A stretch of 64,000 bases of DNA from Drechslerella dactyloides (taxonomy: Eukaryota > Ascomycota > Orbiliomycetes > Orbiliales > Orbiliaceae): the NCBI GenBank assembly GCA_020064725.1, contig JAGTWJ010000002.1:1178001-1242000 (forward strand), read 5' to 3'. A program made the position numbers and the translations under genes. The notes below the pieces were generated by a model, which worked only from the letters and a program-made list of their open reading frames with translations, did not search any database and was not told the DNA's origin. How positions within the stretch are numbered: position 1 is the first letter of the stretch; every line of letters begins with the position of its first letter. Shown piece after piece: positions 23,448 through 33,194 of this stretch.

Positions 23448-25462
23448 GTCTGGCGGAAGGGACGGCGCGCGGAGTGTCCGGCAGGTGGCTAGCTAGCTCT
23501 AGCTCTCCCAGATCGCGTGTTTATAGGCGCGGAACTATAGGACGGACGGTAGGGCTGATATCGATGCTCAGTACGCGGAGGGTACGCGGACGGGTCAAGC
23601 CGAGGCCTAGTTATTAGTCTGGTTAGTTAGGTCTTTTAAGTAGTATGCTGGTCGTCTTGCAAAACCCGATCGATAGAATGGCATGCATATTGTGGTTTCT
23701 TGCAGGGGGTCTCCCGCATGGATCGGAAGATGGAGAAACTTACTTTAGACTCCATGCGCTAACCCCAGGCCGTCCGCCTGCATGCAGCCGATGGGAGAAG
23801 GCACAGGCACAGGCACAGGCACAATACCGCGTCTTTGACTTCCGGCTTCTTTGTAGCTCGAGCTCTTAGGTGGCCTCTTTTTCGGGTTCGAGGTGGAGAC
23901 TGGTCTCAGCCATCCCGTTCCTGGGCGCCGGCTGCCAAGGGTGCGATTGATATCTCGGCTAGAATGGACTCCAGCTGGTGGGCGTACGGGAACGGCAGCC
24001 TCGGCGCCGGGCGTCACTTCGTGTCTTAAAGCAAACCGAGCAGGAGCAGACGGCGGGATCCGAGGCTGACTGTGAGAGAATAGGACGATGGTTGAGACTG
24101 GTAGTGCGTTATCTGGAGTCTCAAGAGAAAGAGAGTCGCGACCTAGCCAACTTCTAAGCTTCAGCGGTAAGTTTATTGGATATATAATTAAGCAGTACTC
24201 TAGAGGAGAGTGTCGGCATTCACAAACGATTACAGCAACCGTTATAGAGAGTTAGATTGTTAGTATATCTCCATTTTCTAAACTAAATTATGAAAACACC
24301 GTCCGGATGCTGTAAAAAAATACAGTGATAACGTTATCAAAACAGATGAAAAACAGGTATTTATTACAAAATGATGATATAACGATCTAATTATCTACAA
24401 CCGTTTGTAAATCCCCACCCTTTCCCGCCTGCACTTCGTGCGATCTGGTTTACGAGACCACCCTTTCCTATAGAGTACTTAATAGCCTCTCACAGCTATA
24501 TCCAAAATGGTTTGGTCAGATCCAGCAAGATTTAGTTTGAGAGACACTAACCCCTATATAGTCTTCGTACTGTATTTATCTAATTGAGAAGACACTTTTC
24601 AAATAATAATAGTAATAATAAGATAGGAAATATAAGTAGTTACATGGTTGAGCATCTAAATAAGGCTTCTATCTTGCTATGATATATGCCGGCTATACCG
24701 CGGAGAAGTGCAGTTGCATCCCTCCTTGGACACGGCCATACCACCGTGCGGCAGCAGGCACCGTCACGTAGTACCAAAGAGATAGTATAAATTAAAAGGG
24801 ACCACGATCAGCATCACGAGCAGGACAGAGACAAACAACAACGGGGATTGGATTCTTGTTTTTCTTAATGTGCGCATGCATGAGAGAGAGTTCGACGATA
24901 GGTGCTCGCTGACAATATGAAATCAGTTTCAAAGTTAAGAATAGTTATAGTACTCCAATCTTATACATAGTAGGAGCTGTAGCGCTAGATGTCGATGCCA
25001 CAACTAGCGCGCATGCAGAGAACAGACGAAAGACTAGATGGAGGATCAAGAGGGACCGGTAACGCAATAACAATATATAATTATAGATGAGAACCTTTGA
25101 ATCTTTTTATGATGGTGGTAGATAGAATAGGCAGCTGGGGGATAGTATTGGATTTCTAATACAATATCATGAATATCATTGTATCAAATGGACATACTCT
25201 GAGTGTTTGTTTAATCAAGGTAAGTGCTCTGGTCTCAACAGATTCCGGCCTCGAACCTCCGGCGGATCTGGTATTTCGACCCGTTACGCGAGACAAGAAC
25301 AGCCCTCCGGGGGACAAGAAAGAAGAAGGCTCAAGGGATACACGTTATGCCCTAGCAATAAAATGGTGGCATCTTGAATTAGTATTATCTCAAAATTTCA
25401 AATTCGACCTGCGAAAATTACATGCTGGAAGCTTTCGTTACATTTCTGTTAGCTTTCATTGC
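23448..25462. other. Gene-free AT-rich stretch, left edge of accessory island
   Basis: 2 kb with no supportable gene. The part from about 24150 to 25150 is strongly AT-rich. A GGCACA hexamer repeats four times at 23800-23823. A perfect 14-bp palindrome, TGATAACGTTATCA, lies at 24326-24339. A TTG/GTG-started frame near 25169 has no family signal. Confidence 0.5.
23800..23823. repeat. Tandem GGCACA hexamer, 4 copies
   Basis: Four perfect copies of GGCACA in a row. A simple microsatellite. Confidence 0.8.
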
Positions 25463-25805
25463 CTATGAAGTACAGCCTTCAATCCATGGTCCACCAGCAT
25501 CATGAGCAGCATTAATGGTGCACCAAGAGCGGTCCCCATTATTCGTGTAAAAGTATCCCACGCCAGCACCGTTATCTATCCAAAAGAAATAGTTCCAGGC
25601 ACCACGCCACCAATCCAGTTGGAAATTGAATTGCTGGCCGCCGCCACCATCCCAGCTACCTCCAGTCTGAAAATCAACCCTCTGTCCATCCGGATGCGAC
25701 TGGCAAGCAAACGTGTCAGTGCGTTTCTCGATTTGTGCAGGCAGAGCAGCAGCGGTAGCAATTAACTGCCGCAAAGGTAGTCATGAGAGGGAGTGAGAAA
25801 CGCAT
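25463..25805 (-). pseudogene. Small secreted protein gene with apparent frame break
   Basis: The minus strand has an ATG at 25805 in good context (AAAATGCG) that begins a signal-peptide-like stretch (MRFSLPLMTTFAA). That frame stops at 25718-25716, after 29 codons. A second frame, one nucleotide shifted, takes over at 25773 and reads hydrophobic residues LIATAAALPA, then a dibasic EKR, then about 80 residues to the stop at 25463. The mature part is rich in Gly, Trp, Phe and Asn and has three cysteines (FACQ, WCTI, EGC). No intron with proper GT-AG ends repairs the step, because the only AG is in GCGGCAG at the step itself. It is either a +1 frameshift in a real secreted-protein gene, a sequence error, or an unseen upstream exon joining at that AG. 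Family not recognised. Confidence 0.55.
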
Positions 25806-25836
25806 TTTACTACGGAAATTGTGTTAGCATGCAACG

Positions 25837-25843
25837 CTTTATA
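25837..25843 (-). promoter_or_regulatory. TATA-like site upstream of the frame-broken secreted protein gene
   Basis: TATAAAG on the minus strand, about 32 bp before the ATG at 25805. It supports that ATG as part of a former or real gene start, although the spacing is short. Confidence 0.3.
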
Positions 25844-26840
25844 CGTTGATATAATATCGTGAAAATTTGCCGGCGGAATGCTTAATTCTTACTGGTGGAT
25901 TTAGGAGGTATGGTTTTACGACAAGTTGTCAGGGACGAACACTGTTTTGGAAAGGGATTTTGCCAGCCCGAATAATAATTGTAACATGGGTTTTGCGACG
26001 CTATTTATGTTCTTGTTGCCAGCGCGTTCCTTTTGCAACTGTGAGCATTCTACAAATTCACTGAGCTCTTTGACAGCTTTGAGGCATTTTTGTGTTACGT
26101 AACACCAAGTTCTTGAGGCTCTCCGCCTTGCCTATAGCGCCTGGCTTCGAGGCTACTTGAGACTGTTCTCCAAAGTGGTATCACCAATTTACTTCTTCTT
26201 TAGCTCCAGACATGTTTACTTAGATAAGGGTCCCAGCTCAATTCGCGAATAGAACTGCGGTCGTTCTGTTCACAAGTGCCTGTGCCTTTCTAGCTCCACC
26301 CGGTGGTCTTCCTCTAATGGAAATGCGAATGCGAATGACAAGAGCTTTGGTATCGTGAATACGAGGAAAATTCAGCCGACAGTCGCGGTATCCGTACAAA
26401 AGAAGTAAGGGATGGAAACTCATGTATTTACCTTTACTCTATTCAGAAGTAATCAGAGCTCGGCTCGCTTAAATATCAACAAATATAAATGTTGCATAAC
26501 ATATGGACTGACTCTTGCAGAATCGTCGTGCCAAGCTTAATACTCTCAATTTATAATAATTGCAAGCTTGATATTGGACCTCGGGTCGCCTATTCCAACC
26601 GTATATGATAGCGGATGGGCTAGATTATAGTCAGCGGTTCGGAGTTTTTTGCTCCACCTAGCTGGCTAATAGTAGCTAGTCGTCGGCAAAATTTCTATTG
26701 AACCGCCATCGTCCCGATATCGCGATGCAAGTGAGCTACATGTAGCATCAGCTCCAGCACCACTAGTGCCTACATTAGACAACAAAACATCCCACCAGCT
26801 TGTGAACTTTGGAGTTGACATTCAGGGCAAACTTGATGTT

Positions 26841-26875
26841 GGACACCGGACACCGGACACCGGACACCGGACACT
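26841..26875. repeat. Tandem 7-mer GGACACC, 5 copies
   Basis: Four perfect copies of GGACACC followed by GGACACT. Degenerate GGACACT/GGACTCT copies continue just downstream. Confidence 0.85.
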
Positions 26876-26920
26876 GATACTGACTACTGGACACTGGACT
26901 CTCTGGATCTTGGAAATTCT

Positions 26921-26953
26921 GGCAGACAGGCAGGCAGGTAGGCAGGCAGGCGG
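26921..26953. repeat. CAGG-type tetranucleotide repeat
   Basis: Imperfect run of CAGG/GGCA units with one GTAG interruption. A simple microsatellite. Confidence 0.75.
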
Positions 26954-28128
26954 ACTTGTACTGTATATAGTATACATACTTACATATATATATAAACACA
27001 ATACTATTGTATTTTACTATGTAGATGTGATGTGCTATAGGCTGGGCACCAGCTAGCTTGGGCAGCTGGTGCCGTAATCATAATAGGATAGAAATAAATG
27101 TGGGAACCAAGGAGCAGAATTTAGTGCCATCAGGAAAAATGGCGTGCATCAGCTGCACCAATAGCAAAATAATTTTGCTGACGGTCATGCACGGGGTCGT
27201 GATGGAAACAAGGATTTGTAATATATGGGCATTTTCATATCGAAAATTGCGAAGAGTCAACTAAGAGCGCTATGTGGTTAGCTGGGCTTGTAACTCGTTA
27301 GGTGCATATGCAAACCCCCACCCCACTATGTCTTTTGTCACGGCCCAGCTAGAGAGAGCCCGAGGACCGTCGACGTCTCAGAATACCACGCGCAAATGCA
27401 TAGTACATAAGGGAGCATAGATCATGCTCTTAAGGTGTAGGTCATGTGTATAGAGAGGTTGTCTGACCTTCTAGATTGTTATGATATTGTGACCCAGTGA
27501 GTGTATATAAAGCTCACCTCGCCAACATACAAGTAGCTTCGATGCTGGATAATCTAAGTCTATTATCTCTTTTGAAATCGTTTTAATTTTCCCTTCGAAA
27601 GCCCTAGACTAAGCTCGAGAGACCCCGTCTCCTGACATCTTTATTTCTTTAACCCAGGTTGCTATGGTCAGGTTAAGGAAGAGAAACTGGTTGCAATTTT
27701 TGGAGATCAGAGGAATACTGGTGTTATGGCTGGATAGTTTGTAAGAAGGCATTAATCTGCGGGTTGCTTTAGACATCAAGTGATGATGACTATGCTTAAG
27801 GTTATTAGCAAATAGGCATTGATAGGTTGAGGATGGAGTGGCAGTGTGTTTGGAAGATATGGAGTTGGAGGTTAATGAATCAATGAAAAAAAAAAAAAAA
27901 AGGATCGAAGTGAGGCAGACCTGAGTTTCTTGGGGAAGTGTATATTTATAGAATAAGGATTTGTTGCCTAAATGGGGTTTTCAAGCTGTGAAAATGGGAT
28001 CCCCAGGCTTGCCCTTCTAGGCTCAATTTCACCAGGTAAGTAAATAAGGAGCAAGTACCTATAATCTACTAAACTAAAATTATACTATTAGATTTCATGT
28101 ATGTATGTATCGATAAACGTTTCTCAAC

Positions 28129-28151
28129 AAGGCGTCTGGCTTGCGCGACAA
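28129..28151. repeat. Dispersed 23-bp repeat, copy 1
   Basis: Matches 31005-31027 at 22 of 23 positions; the single difference is C/A near the end. The core is AAGGCGTCTGGCTTGCG. The flanks differ, so this may be the end of a degraded mobile element. Confidence 0.6.
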
Positions 28152-28521
28152 GATTTTTTTATATCAAATTACTACTGAATTCTCCAGGGGAGTAAGCACT
28201 TCTGTTACCGGCAAAGTTAATCATAATTCATGTTATATACATGAAACTTGCAAGGCGCCGTAGTATACGGCGTCCCCAAAATACCGCGTAACCCGCGCGA
28301 GCCTGCCAACGTCAATTCTCCGGATAGGTCTCGTGGTTTTTCTCCACTTATAACAATGCTCGTACTAATAGTTGTAACCCGGAGGCAATTCTGCCTTCAG
28401 TTCCTCATGTCGTGACTTCTTTACAATCCTATCCATACTGCTCAGAATTATATTCCAGTAAAAAAAAAAAAAAAAAAAAAATACTAAAAGAAGCAATTAA
28501 GAGCATACCATAATCTTGGAT

Positions 28522-28800
28522 TCAACAAGGTCTAGACGGTTCAAGTGGAACCGGATAGTATCCTGAATATTCGTCCCCCCACACCTCCACGCATAACCTG
28601 TTGTTCAGGTCGCAACAAGCCCACGCACAAACATCAGGACTAAGCTCATAGTTCTCATGCCCCCCCGGTAATAGGTCGCAATATTCCTGCCGCTTTATAA
28701 GCTTTATGGGAGCTACGGGAGCGGCGCCTCCGTCCGGAGTTGGGGCTGCCATAGCAGCGATGGAGAATATAGTAATGATAATAGCGCTGATAAACTTCAT
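28522..28800 (-). CDS. Small secreted cysteine-rich protein
   Basis: A single-exon gene for 92 residues. It starts with a signal peptide (MKFISAIIITIFSIAAMAA). A short Pro/Ala/Gly pro-segment follows and ends in a dibasic KR (LIKR) that a Kex2-type protease could cut, leaving a mature peptide of about 55 residues. The mature part has six cysteines (EYC, DVCAWACC, RLC, PC-end), enough for three disulfides, and no lysine beyond the cleavage site. I do not recognise a family. The form is that of a fungal candidate effector or antimicrobial-like peptide; function is inference. It lies alone in a repeat-rich, AT-rich stretch, and an unrelated open frame begins only 2 bases upstream of its ATG on the other strand. 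Confidence 0.7.
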   Translation of the reverse strand: MKFISAIIITIFSIAAMAAPTPDGGAAPVAPIKLIKRQEYCDLLPGGHENYELSPDVCAWACCDLNNRLCVEVWGDEYSGYYPVPLEPSRPC

Positions 28801-28802
28801 TT

Positions 28803-29003
28803 TTGATAACCGCAGAGGAACTCAAAGAGCCTTGGTTTCTAGTGTCTGATCATAAGAGGTTTCCGCCGCCGATTGAGATTGAGCTGTGTGAAGAGGATGA
28901 GGAACAGTTCAAGCAAGATGGGGATGAGACTACTTATACTCCTCCAGCGCTCTGCCAAAGACCTTATCCCCTGTCTAACCGGCACCCCTCCCATTCTATT
29001 TGA
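28803..29003 (+). pseudogene. Possible fragment of an acidic protein-coding sequence
   Basis: A 66-codon open frame without an ATG start (first codon TTG). The reading is protein-like: PWFLVSDHKRFPPPIEIEL, then a run of acidic residues, then TYTPPALCQRP. It begins 2 bases from the start codon of the divergent secreted-protein gene, which leaves no room for a promoter between them. It may be a fragment of a gene brought in by rearrangement. Low confidence; no family recognised. Confidence 0.25.
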
Positions 29004-29048
29004 GCTATAGCTAGTTCACTAACCAGAGCATTGACGACTTTTCTGTAG

Positions 29049-29084
29049 GAGCTCGAGTGCTCCAGCTCCTGTATTCCAATTGGT
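29049..29084. repeat. Degenerate dispersed segment, copy 1
   Basis: The stretch GGAGCTCGAGTGCTCCAGCT and the following TATTCCAATTGG resemble GGGGGCTCGGGCGCTCCAGCT and TATTCCAACTGG at 30687-30720. Roughly four positions in five agree over 34 bp. Confidence 0.35.
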
Positions 29085-30686
29085 TGATAAATGCCGCGAA
29101 TATTTTGGGGCTCCACCGTCATATATGTGCATATTGTTATTATCAAGGTTTACTCTTGCGATTGCGATAGATACAATAGCAAACTGCGGATCCTTGATTT
29201 TCTGGTCGTTTCAATTTTTATCAGAAGGGCTACTACGCATCCGGCGCATGTACTCTGGATTTTTCTATTTCCCAGCTGACTGATGAGCGTTGCTGTGAAT
29301 AAATGGGATGCATTGTATGATAAATTGGTTTGCTGCAGGTTGGAAATCTTCTGCTCGACAGTCCAAGCCTGCTCGCGTGGGTCTGTGTTACAAGACCAGG
29401 ATAGTGTGCTAGATCTTGGTATAGGCGCGTCGGCTAATTTGCCTTAAGGCCTATCCGCATTTTATCTGCGGGGAAGAAAGAACACCAATGCTCCTGTCAA
29501 CCGAAGTGTCAATGCAAAATATCAGGTGGTACACGTGGTTCGTCCCTCTGAACAGCAAAATTTCCTGCTAACCACAAAAGCCTAGCGGCTCCCAGGATTA
29601 TCATAGAATAGCCGATGCAAGAATATGATAATATTGTCTGAGCAGTTCTATAGGCGTGCAGATCGCGAGGGCCAACTACGAAGGGCGTGCTCCAGGCCGA
29701 TGAGCGGGAGGTATCGAAGGACCTAAGTTCTTCATTAATTTACTTGCTCTTGGATATTTCGAGTTCATCACATAAATTCAATCAGAAAGCTACTAGTAAT
29801 AGCTTGGTATAGCGACAGGTCACTTCTCTCTATGCCTAGCAACTCCTACAAATGCATTTCAGTCAGCCAGTACGATTACGTAACATGGTAAGGCCGTTAA
29901 GAAAGCCAAGTCGTTTCCTTTTCTGTACAATTGGATATGCTAGTAATTGGTCTCACAAGCCAGACCCACGTATATAGTCGCCTACTATTGCTGGTGCGTA
30001 GCACGCTTGTCAGATTTAAGAAATAGTATTTACAGAGCTCGAGCTCAGCCGTAAGATTTTATCAAAGGACAATCCACAAAACGGTGGAATAGTCGTGTCA
30101 CATACCGATGCCGATACCGATACCGAGGTGTCAATGCATTACTCCATCTTCTACATCGATTGCTGCAGGGGTCGCAATGACTAGTACTGCATTCCATGCG
30201 ACTAGCTTGACTGTTTTTATACCCCAAGTGAGACATTATTGCAAACAATCCAATTAAGAGATAAACCGAAGTCCTCCGATTGGTACTAGAGCGCTTCTAC
30301 ACGGATACACTCAAGCAAGGTATGTTGTACAAGACGAGCACAGGAACAAAACCCTTGCATAATCTTGGCTTTCTCTTCACTTAAAAAGGCCGACTTGGGA
30401 ACCGCTAGCAGTTGTACATAGACATATGCATAAGAAGAAAATTGGGATGTGATTCTCGAAAGAGTCTGAGCAAATCCATAAAGGTTTGGCCCAATACAGA
30501 AGTTGAATGGAGCTCACCTGTGGTGGCGTTCGTATTTTCTCCGAAGCTGGTGTTTATCTCGTTGTCATATATTGGATTCAGCTCTCTATAGAACAGAGTT
30601 CCTTTTCTTCATCTCCAGCTGCCCGCAGCGCTCCTCTTTCCATATCTGCAGCTCTGTAAAAAAAAATTCAGAAGCAATCGAGAGGG

Positions 30687-30720
30687 GGCTCGGGCGCTCC
30701 AGCTGTGGTATTCCAACTGG
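30687..30720. repeat. Degenerate dispersed segment, copy 2
   Basis: Partner of the segment at 29049-29084; the shared core is GCTCCAGCT followed by GTATTCCAA. It lies about 150 bp before the inverted repeat at 30867. Confidence 0.35.
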
Positions 30721-30866
30721 CTTCTGAAGCAGCAACCACTCCAGGGCAGCACTTGCAATTAAATTGATAATGATGATGGTATTGTGTTAGCCGGGCCATA
30801 TTGACGTTTGTCTCGGAAACCGCGTAGCCGCTGATTACAGATAATCTAATGCGTTTACTTCCCCTT

Positions 30867-30934
30867 AAGCTCCCCACCTGATCAGCTGAGCTACCCAGGT
30901 CTTGCAGATATCAAGGCTGAGGGGTGGGGAGCTT
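30867..30934. repeat. 12-bp perfect inverted repeat
   Basis: AAGCTCCCCACC at 30867-30878 and its exact reverse complement at 30923-30934, with a 44-base spacer. The spacer read on the minus strand contains TAGCTCAGCTG, which resembles an RNA polymerase III A box, but no B box follows. It may be a small hairpin or element remnant. Confidence 0.45.
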
Positions 30935-31004
30935 GATAGCTAGCGAGCGCTCCTCTAGCAGTTGCCGAGACTTATAGTCTAAATACTAGCGTTCTACCCC
31001 TGGG

Positions 31005-31027
31005 AAGGCGTCTGGCTTGCGAGACAA
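31005..31027. repeat. Dispersed 23-bp repeat, copy 2
   Basis: Partner of 28129-28151, in the same orientation, with one mismatch. Confidence 0.6.
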
Positions 31028-31740
31028 CCCTGTTGCTGGCATTACTAAAATTTTCCGCTTTTGAGGTACTGATACAGAGAAAGATGGGTCAGTTAACTAA
31101 GTACTTGTTAGGTAGCTGTGGCGCCCTCGCGAATCAGAGACCGCTGGAGTAATGTACCTCAAAGTCCGTAAGGTATCTCTAGTAGTCGCTAGAGAGCTAG
31201 GAGCGAGTCAGATATTTCTTTAAAGATATATTGTATATCGAAGCGAGGCCAGAACTTATGTATAGTATAAACACCTATCTACATATCTTTTGTTCGGTCT
31301 ATAAAACGGGCAAGACCGCGTCCCTTTATAGTTAGCGACTTAGTATCGTAACTTGAACTCTGTAAAACGGTACGGTAATTTCCTTGAAGAACATTCGAAT
31401 AAGGAAATGGTTCATGCGCAATTTATTGGATAAGCAAGGCAAAGTGTAATTTTTAGTCTGTATGATCAGTAAGGGTGGTGTGCAATCGCAATGGAACATG
31501 ACTCTTTGGATGGGCATGGTGCTTTCCAGATCAACTGGTAGATTGCGCAAGATCGATGGTTGAAAATGCTTACGTAAAGTAGTATATTCTCAAGCCGGCT
31601 CGCTCTCGAATGCATTCCCATCTCGCCCCCCCACATCATCCAACAGACAGCTTTAACCACAATGATTAAGGATGCCTCTCGCTCTCTCGTGGCTCAGCTC
31701 TCGGCCCTCTTAATCTCGCCTCCCCTTTGGACTCCCCTCC

Positions 31741-31776
31741 CGCGTCGCCTCCCGCGTCGCCTCTCGCGTCGCCTCT
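31741..31776. repeat. Tandem 12-mer CGCGTCGCCTCC, 3 copies
   Basis: One CGCGTCGCCTCC and two CGCGTCGCCTCT in a row, then a partial fourth copy. It is a GC-rich minisatellite inside AT-rich surroundings. Confidence 0.8.
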
Positions 31777-32129
31777 CGCGTACGCCGACGCCTGATTCGA
31801 CGCCATCATAACAGACTTGATGAACTTAACAAGGTAACGTCGATGTAAAACACTGAAATATGCATCAATGCATCACTTACTAAAGTCAACTCTGAACAGT
31901 CGGTGCATACCATCAAAATCAAGGTTGACTATCTCATGAGCGGCTTGGGCATACTTTGCTTCTGGAGGACTGGGGTAAGTGGCTATATATCGTTCTGATA
32001 ACGGACCCTGTCTAAATTTCAGACTCAATTTGCTAACGGTCGTCATATTACTTTAGCTGCTCGTATGGTTCATCCAACATGCAATCGTCCAGCCTGAGAA
32101 GGCGGAGGAAAAGCTCTAGGCGGCCACCC

Positions 32130-32216
32130 GCACCGTGGCTCAACAGGTAGAGCGCATGCAGTGGTCGCCACCGATATCAAGAGCATGAGATCAATTGGTT
32201 CAAATCCAATCGATGC
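32130..32216 (+). repeat. tRNA-like element, copy 1 (tRNA relic or SINE head)
   Basis: It has a polymerase III A box (TGGCTCAACAGG, 32136-32147) inside a D-arm GCTC/GAGC, and a B box (GGTTCAAATCC, 32197-32207) inside a perfect T-arm ATTGG/CCAAT. A CATGC/GCATG stem stands where the anticodon stem should be, but its loop is 23 nt and lacks a T at the expected loop position 33. The outer ends pair at five of seven positions. So it looks like a tRNA-derived element rather than a working tRNA gene. Confidence 0.5.
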
Positions 32217-32284
32217 GAAGAGAGGGCATTCGTAGGGAAATTTCCTCCATAGTTGTCCTTCTGGTGTGAGGCTTTCGAAACCCT

Positions 32285-32368
32285 GCACCATGGCTCAAAC
32301 GGTAGAGCGCATGCTGGAATCGTAATCGATTTTAAGAGCGTGAGATTATTGGTTCGAGTGAAATGGGC
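32285..32368 (+). repeat. tRNA-like element, copy 2
   Basis: A diverged second copy of the element at 32130, 155 bp further on. It keeps GCACCATGGCTCAAACGGTA with the A box, the GCTC/GAGC arm, and a CATGC/GCGTG stem where one pair has become a G-T wobble, again with a 23-nt loop. The B box has decayed to GGTTCGAGTGA and the T-arm no longer pairs well. Confidence 0.45.
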
Positions 32369-33194
32369 AGTTGAACTCTTGAAGAACTTTCTTATGTATT
32401 GTTAGTGGCTAGCAAGTCTTTTTCATAATTTTTCAGATATTCTCTATATTCTTGATTCCACTGGCATGCTAAATCTTTGATTTGATATCTCCAGTTGAGA
32501 ATGCACCCATCTGTATGATTCACGAGACAAAATCTGTATGTGCACGCTTAGTTAAATTTAAGTAACAATTCTCAGTATCTGTATCAATATATCCATACGT
32601 ATACATTGACTGTTGTCTACAAGAAGAAATATCGCTTTTGTGCTAGCTGATATCCAATGGCCAATTGGCCAATTTACAGCAAATGAGCCGTTGTTAGTCA
32701 CAATGGGTATTGTAGCATCCTTGTGGCTGCGTCGTGAGATATTATTGTTTTATTTATTTTTGATGCACAATACTACGTTTGTAGTCCGCTCTGTTAAAAT
32801 CCAATCGTCACTAACCGGGTAATCACCAACGATCACCTTTCCTGTCGTCGTTAGTGAGCTAAATTGTATGCCACTAACATACTACCCAGGTACCTGCTAT
32901 AGGCACTCAGCTCGTATGTGGTCACTCAAACTTCAGCTGCCAGTATATCGGTGCCAGCAGGAGGACCCATCAACACCAAGGTCGTCGACTCCAAGCCCCA
33001 ACGTGGCGTGCACACGTTCACGGCTCCCTCTCTCCATCGAGACCACGAAGATATCTAATCGAGGAAGTCGCGTCTGCAACAATAAACGGTATTCCTCAAT
33101 GGCTTCAGATGGGAGCCCTCAAACTTTCGCTCTCGCTGAAATCGCCGTCTTTCCTTCCGTCTCACGTCCAAACCGCCCACAACCAGCATATTGC

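Larger units (their letters stand above)
25806..28521. other. Gene-free stretch in accessory island
   Basis: 2.7 kb of mostly AT-rich DNA. It holds a 7-mer tandem repeat and CAGG-type repeats near 26.9 kb, a run of 16 A at 27886-27901, a run of 22 A at 28460-28481, and one copy of a 23-bp dispersed repeat at 28129. No gene is supported. Confidence 0.5.
29004..33194. other. Repeat-bearing gene-free stretch, core of accessory island
   Basis: 4.2 kb with no supportable gene. It holds a second copy of the 23-bp repeat at 31005, a pair of similar segments near 29049 and 30690, a 12-bp inverted repeat at 30867/30923, a 12-mer tandem repeat at 31741, and two tRNA-like elements at 32130 and 32285. 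A frame open from the ATG at 32868 runs into the next gene and might be an N-terminal extension of it. Confidence 0.5.

Noticed and set aside
25200..25300. B-box-like GGTTCGAGGC on the minus strand suggesting a tRNA
   Set aside because: No A box or cloverleaf could be built upstream.
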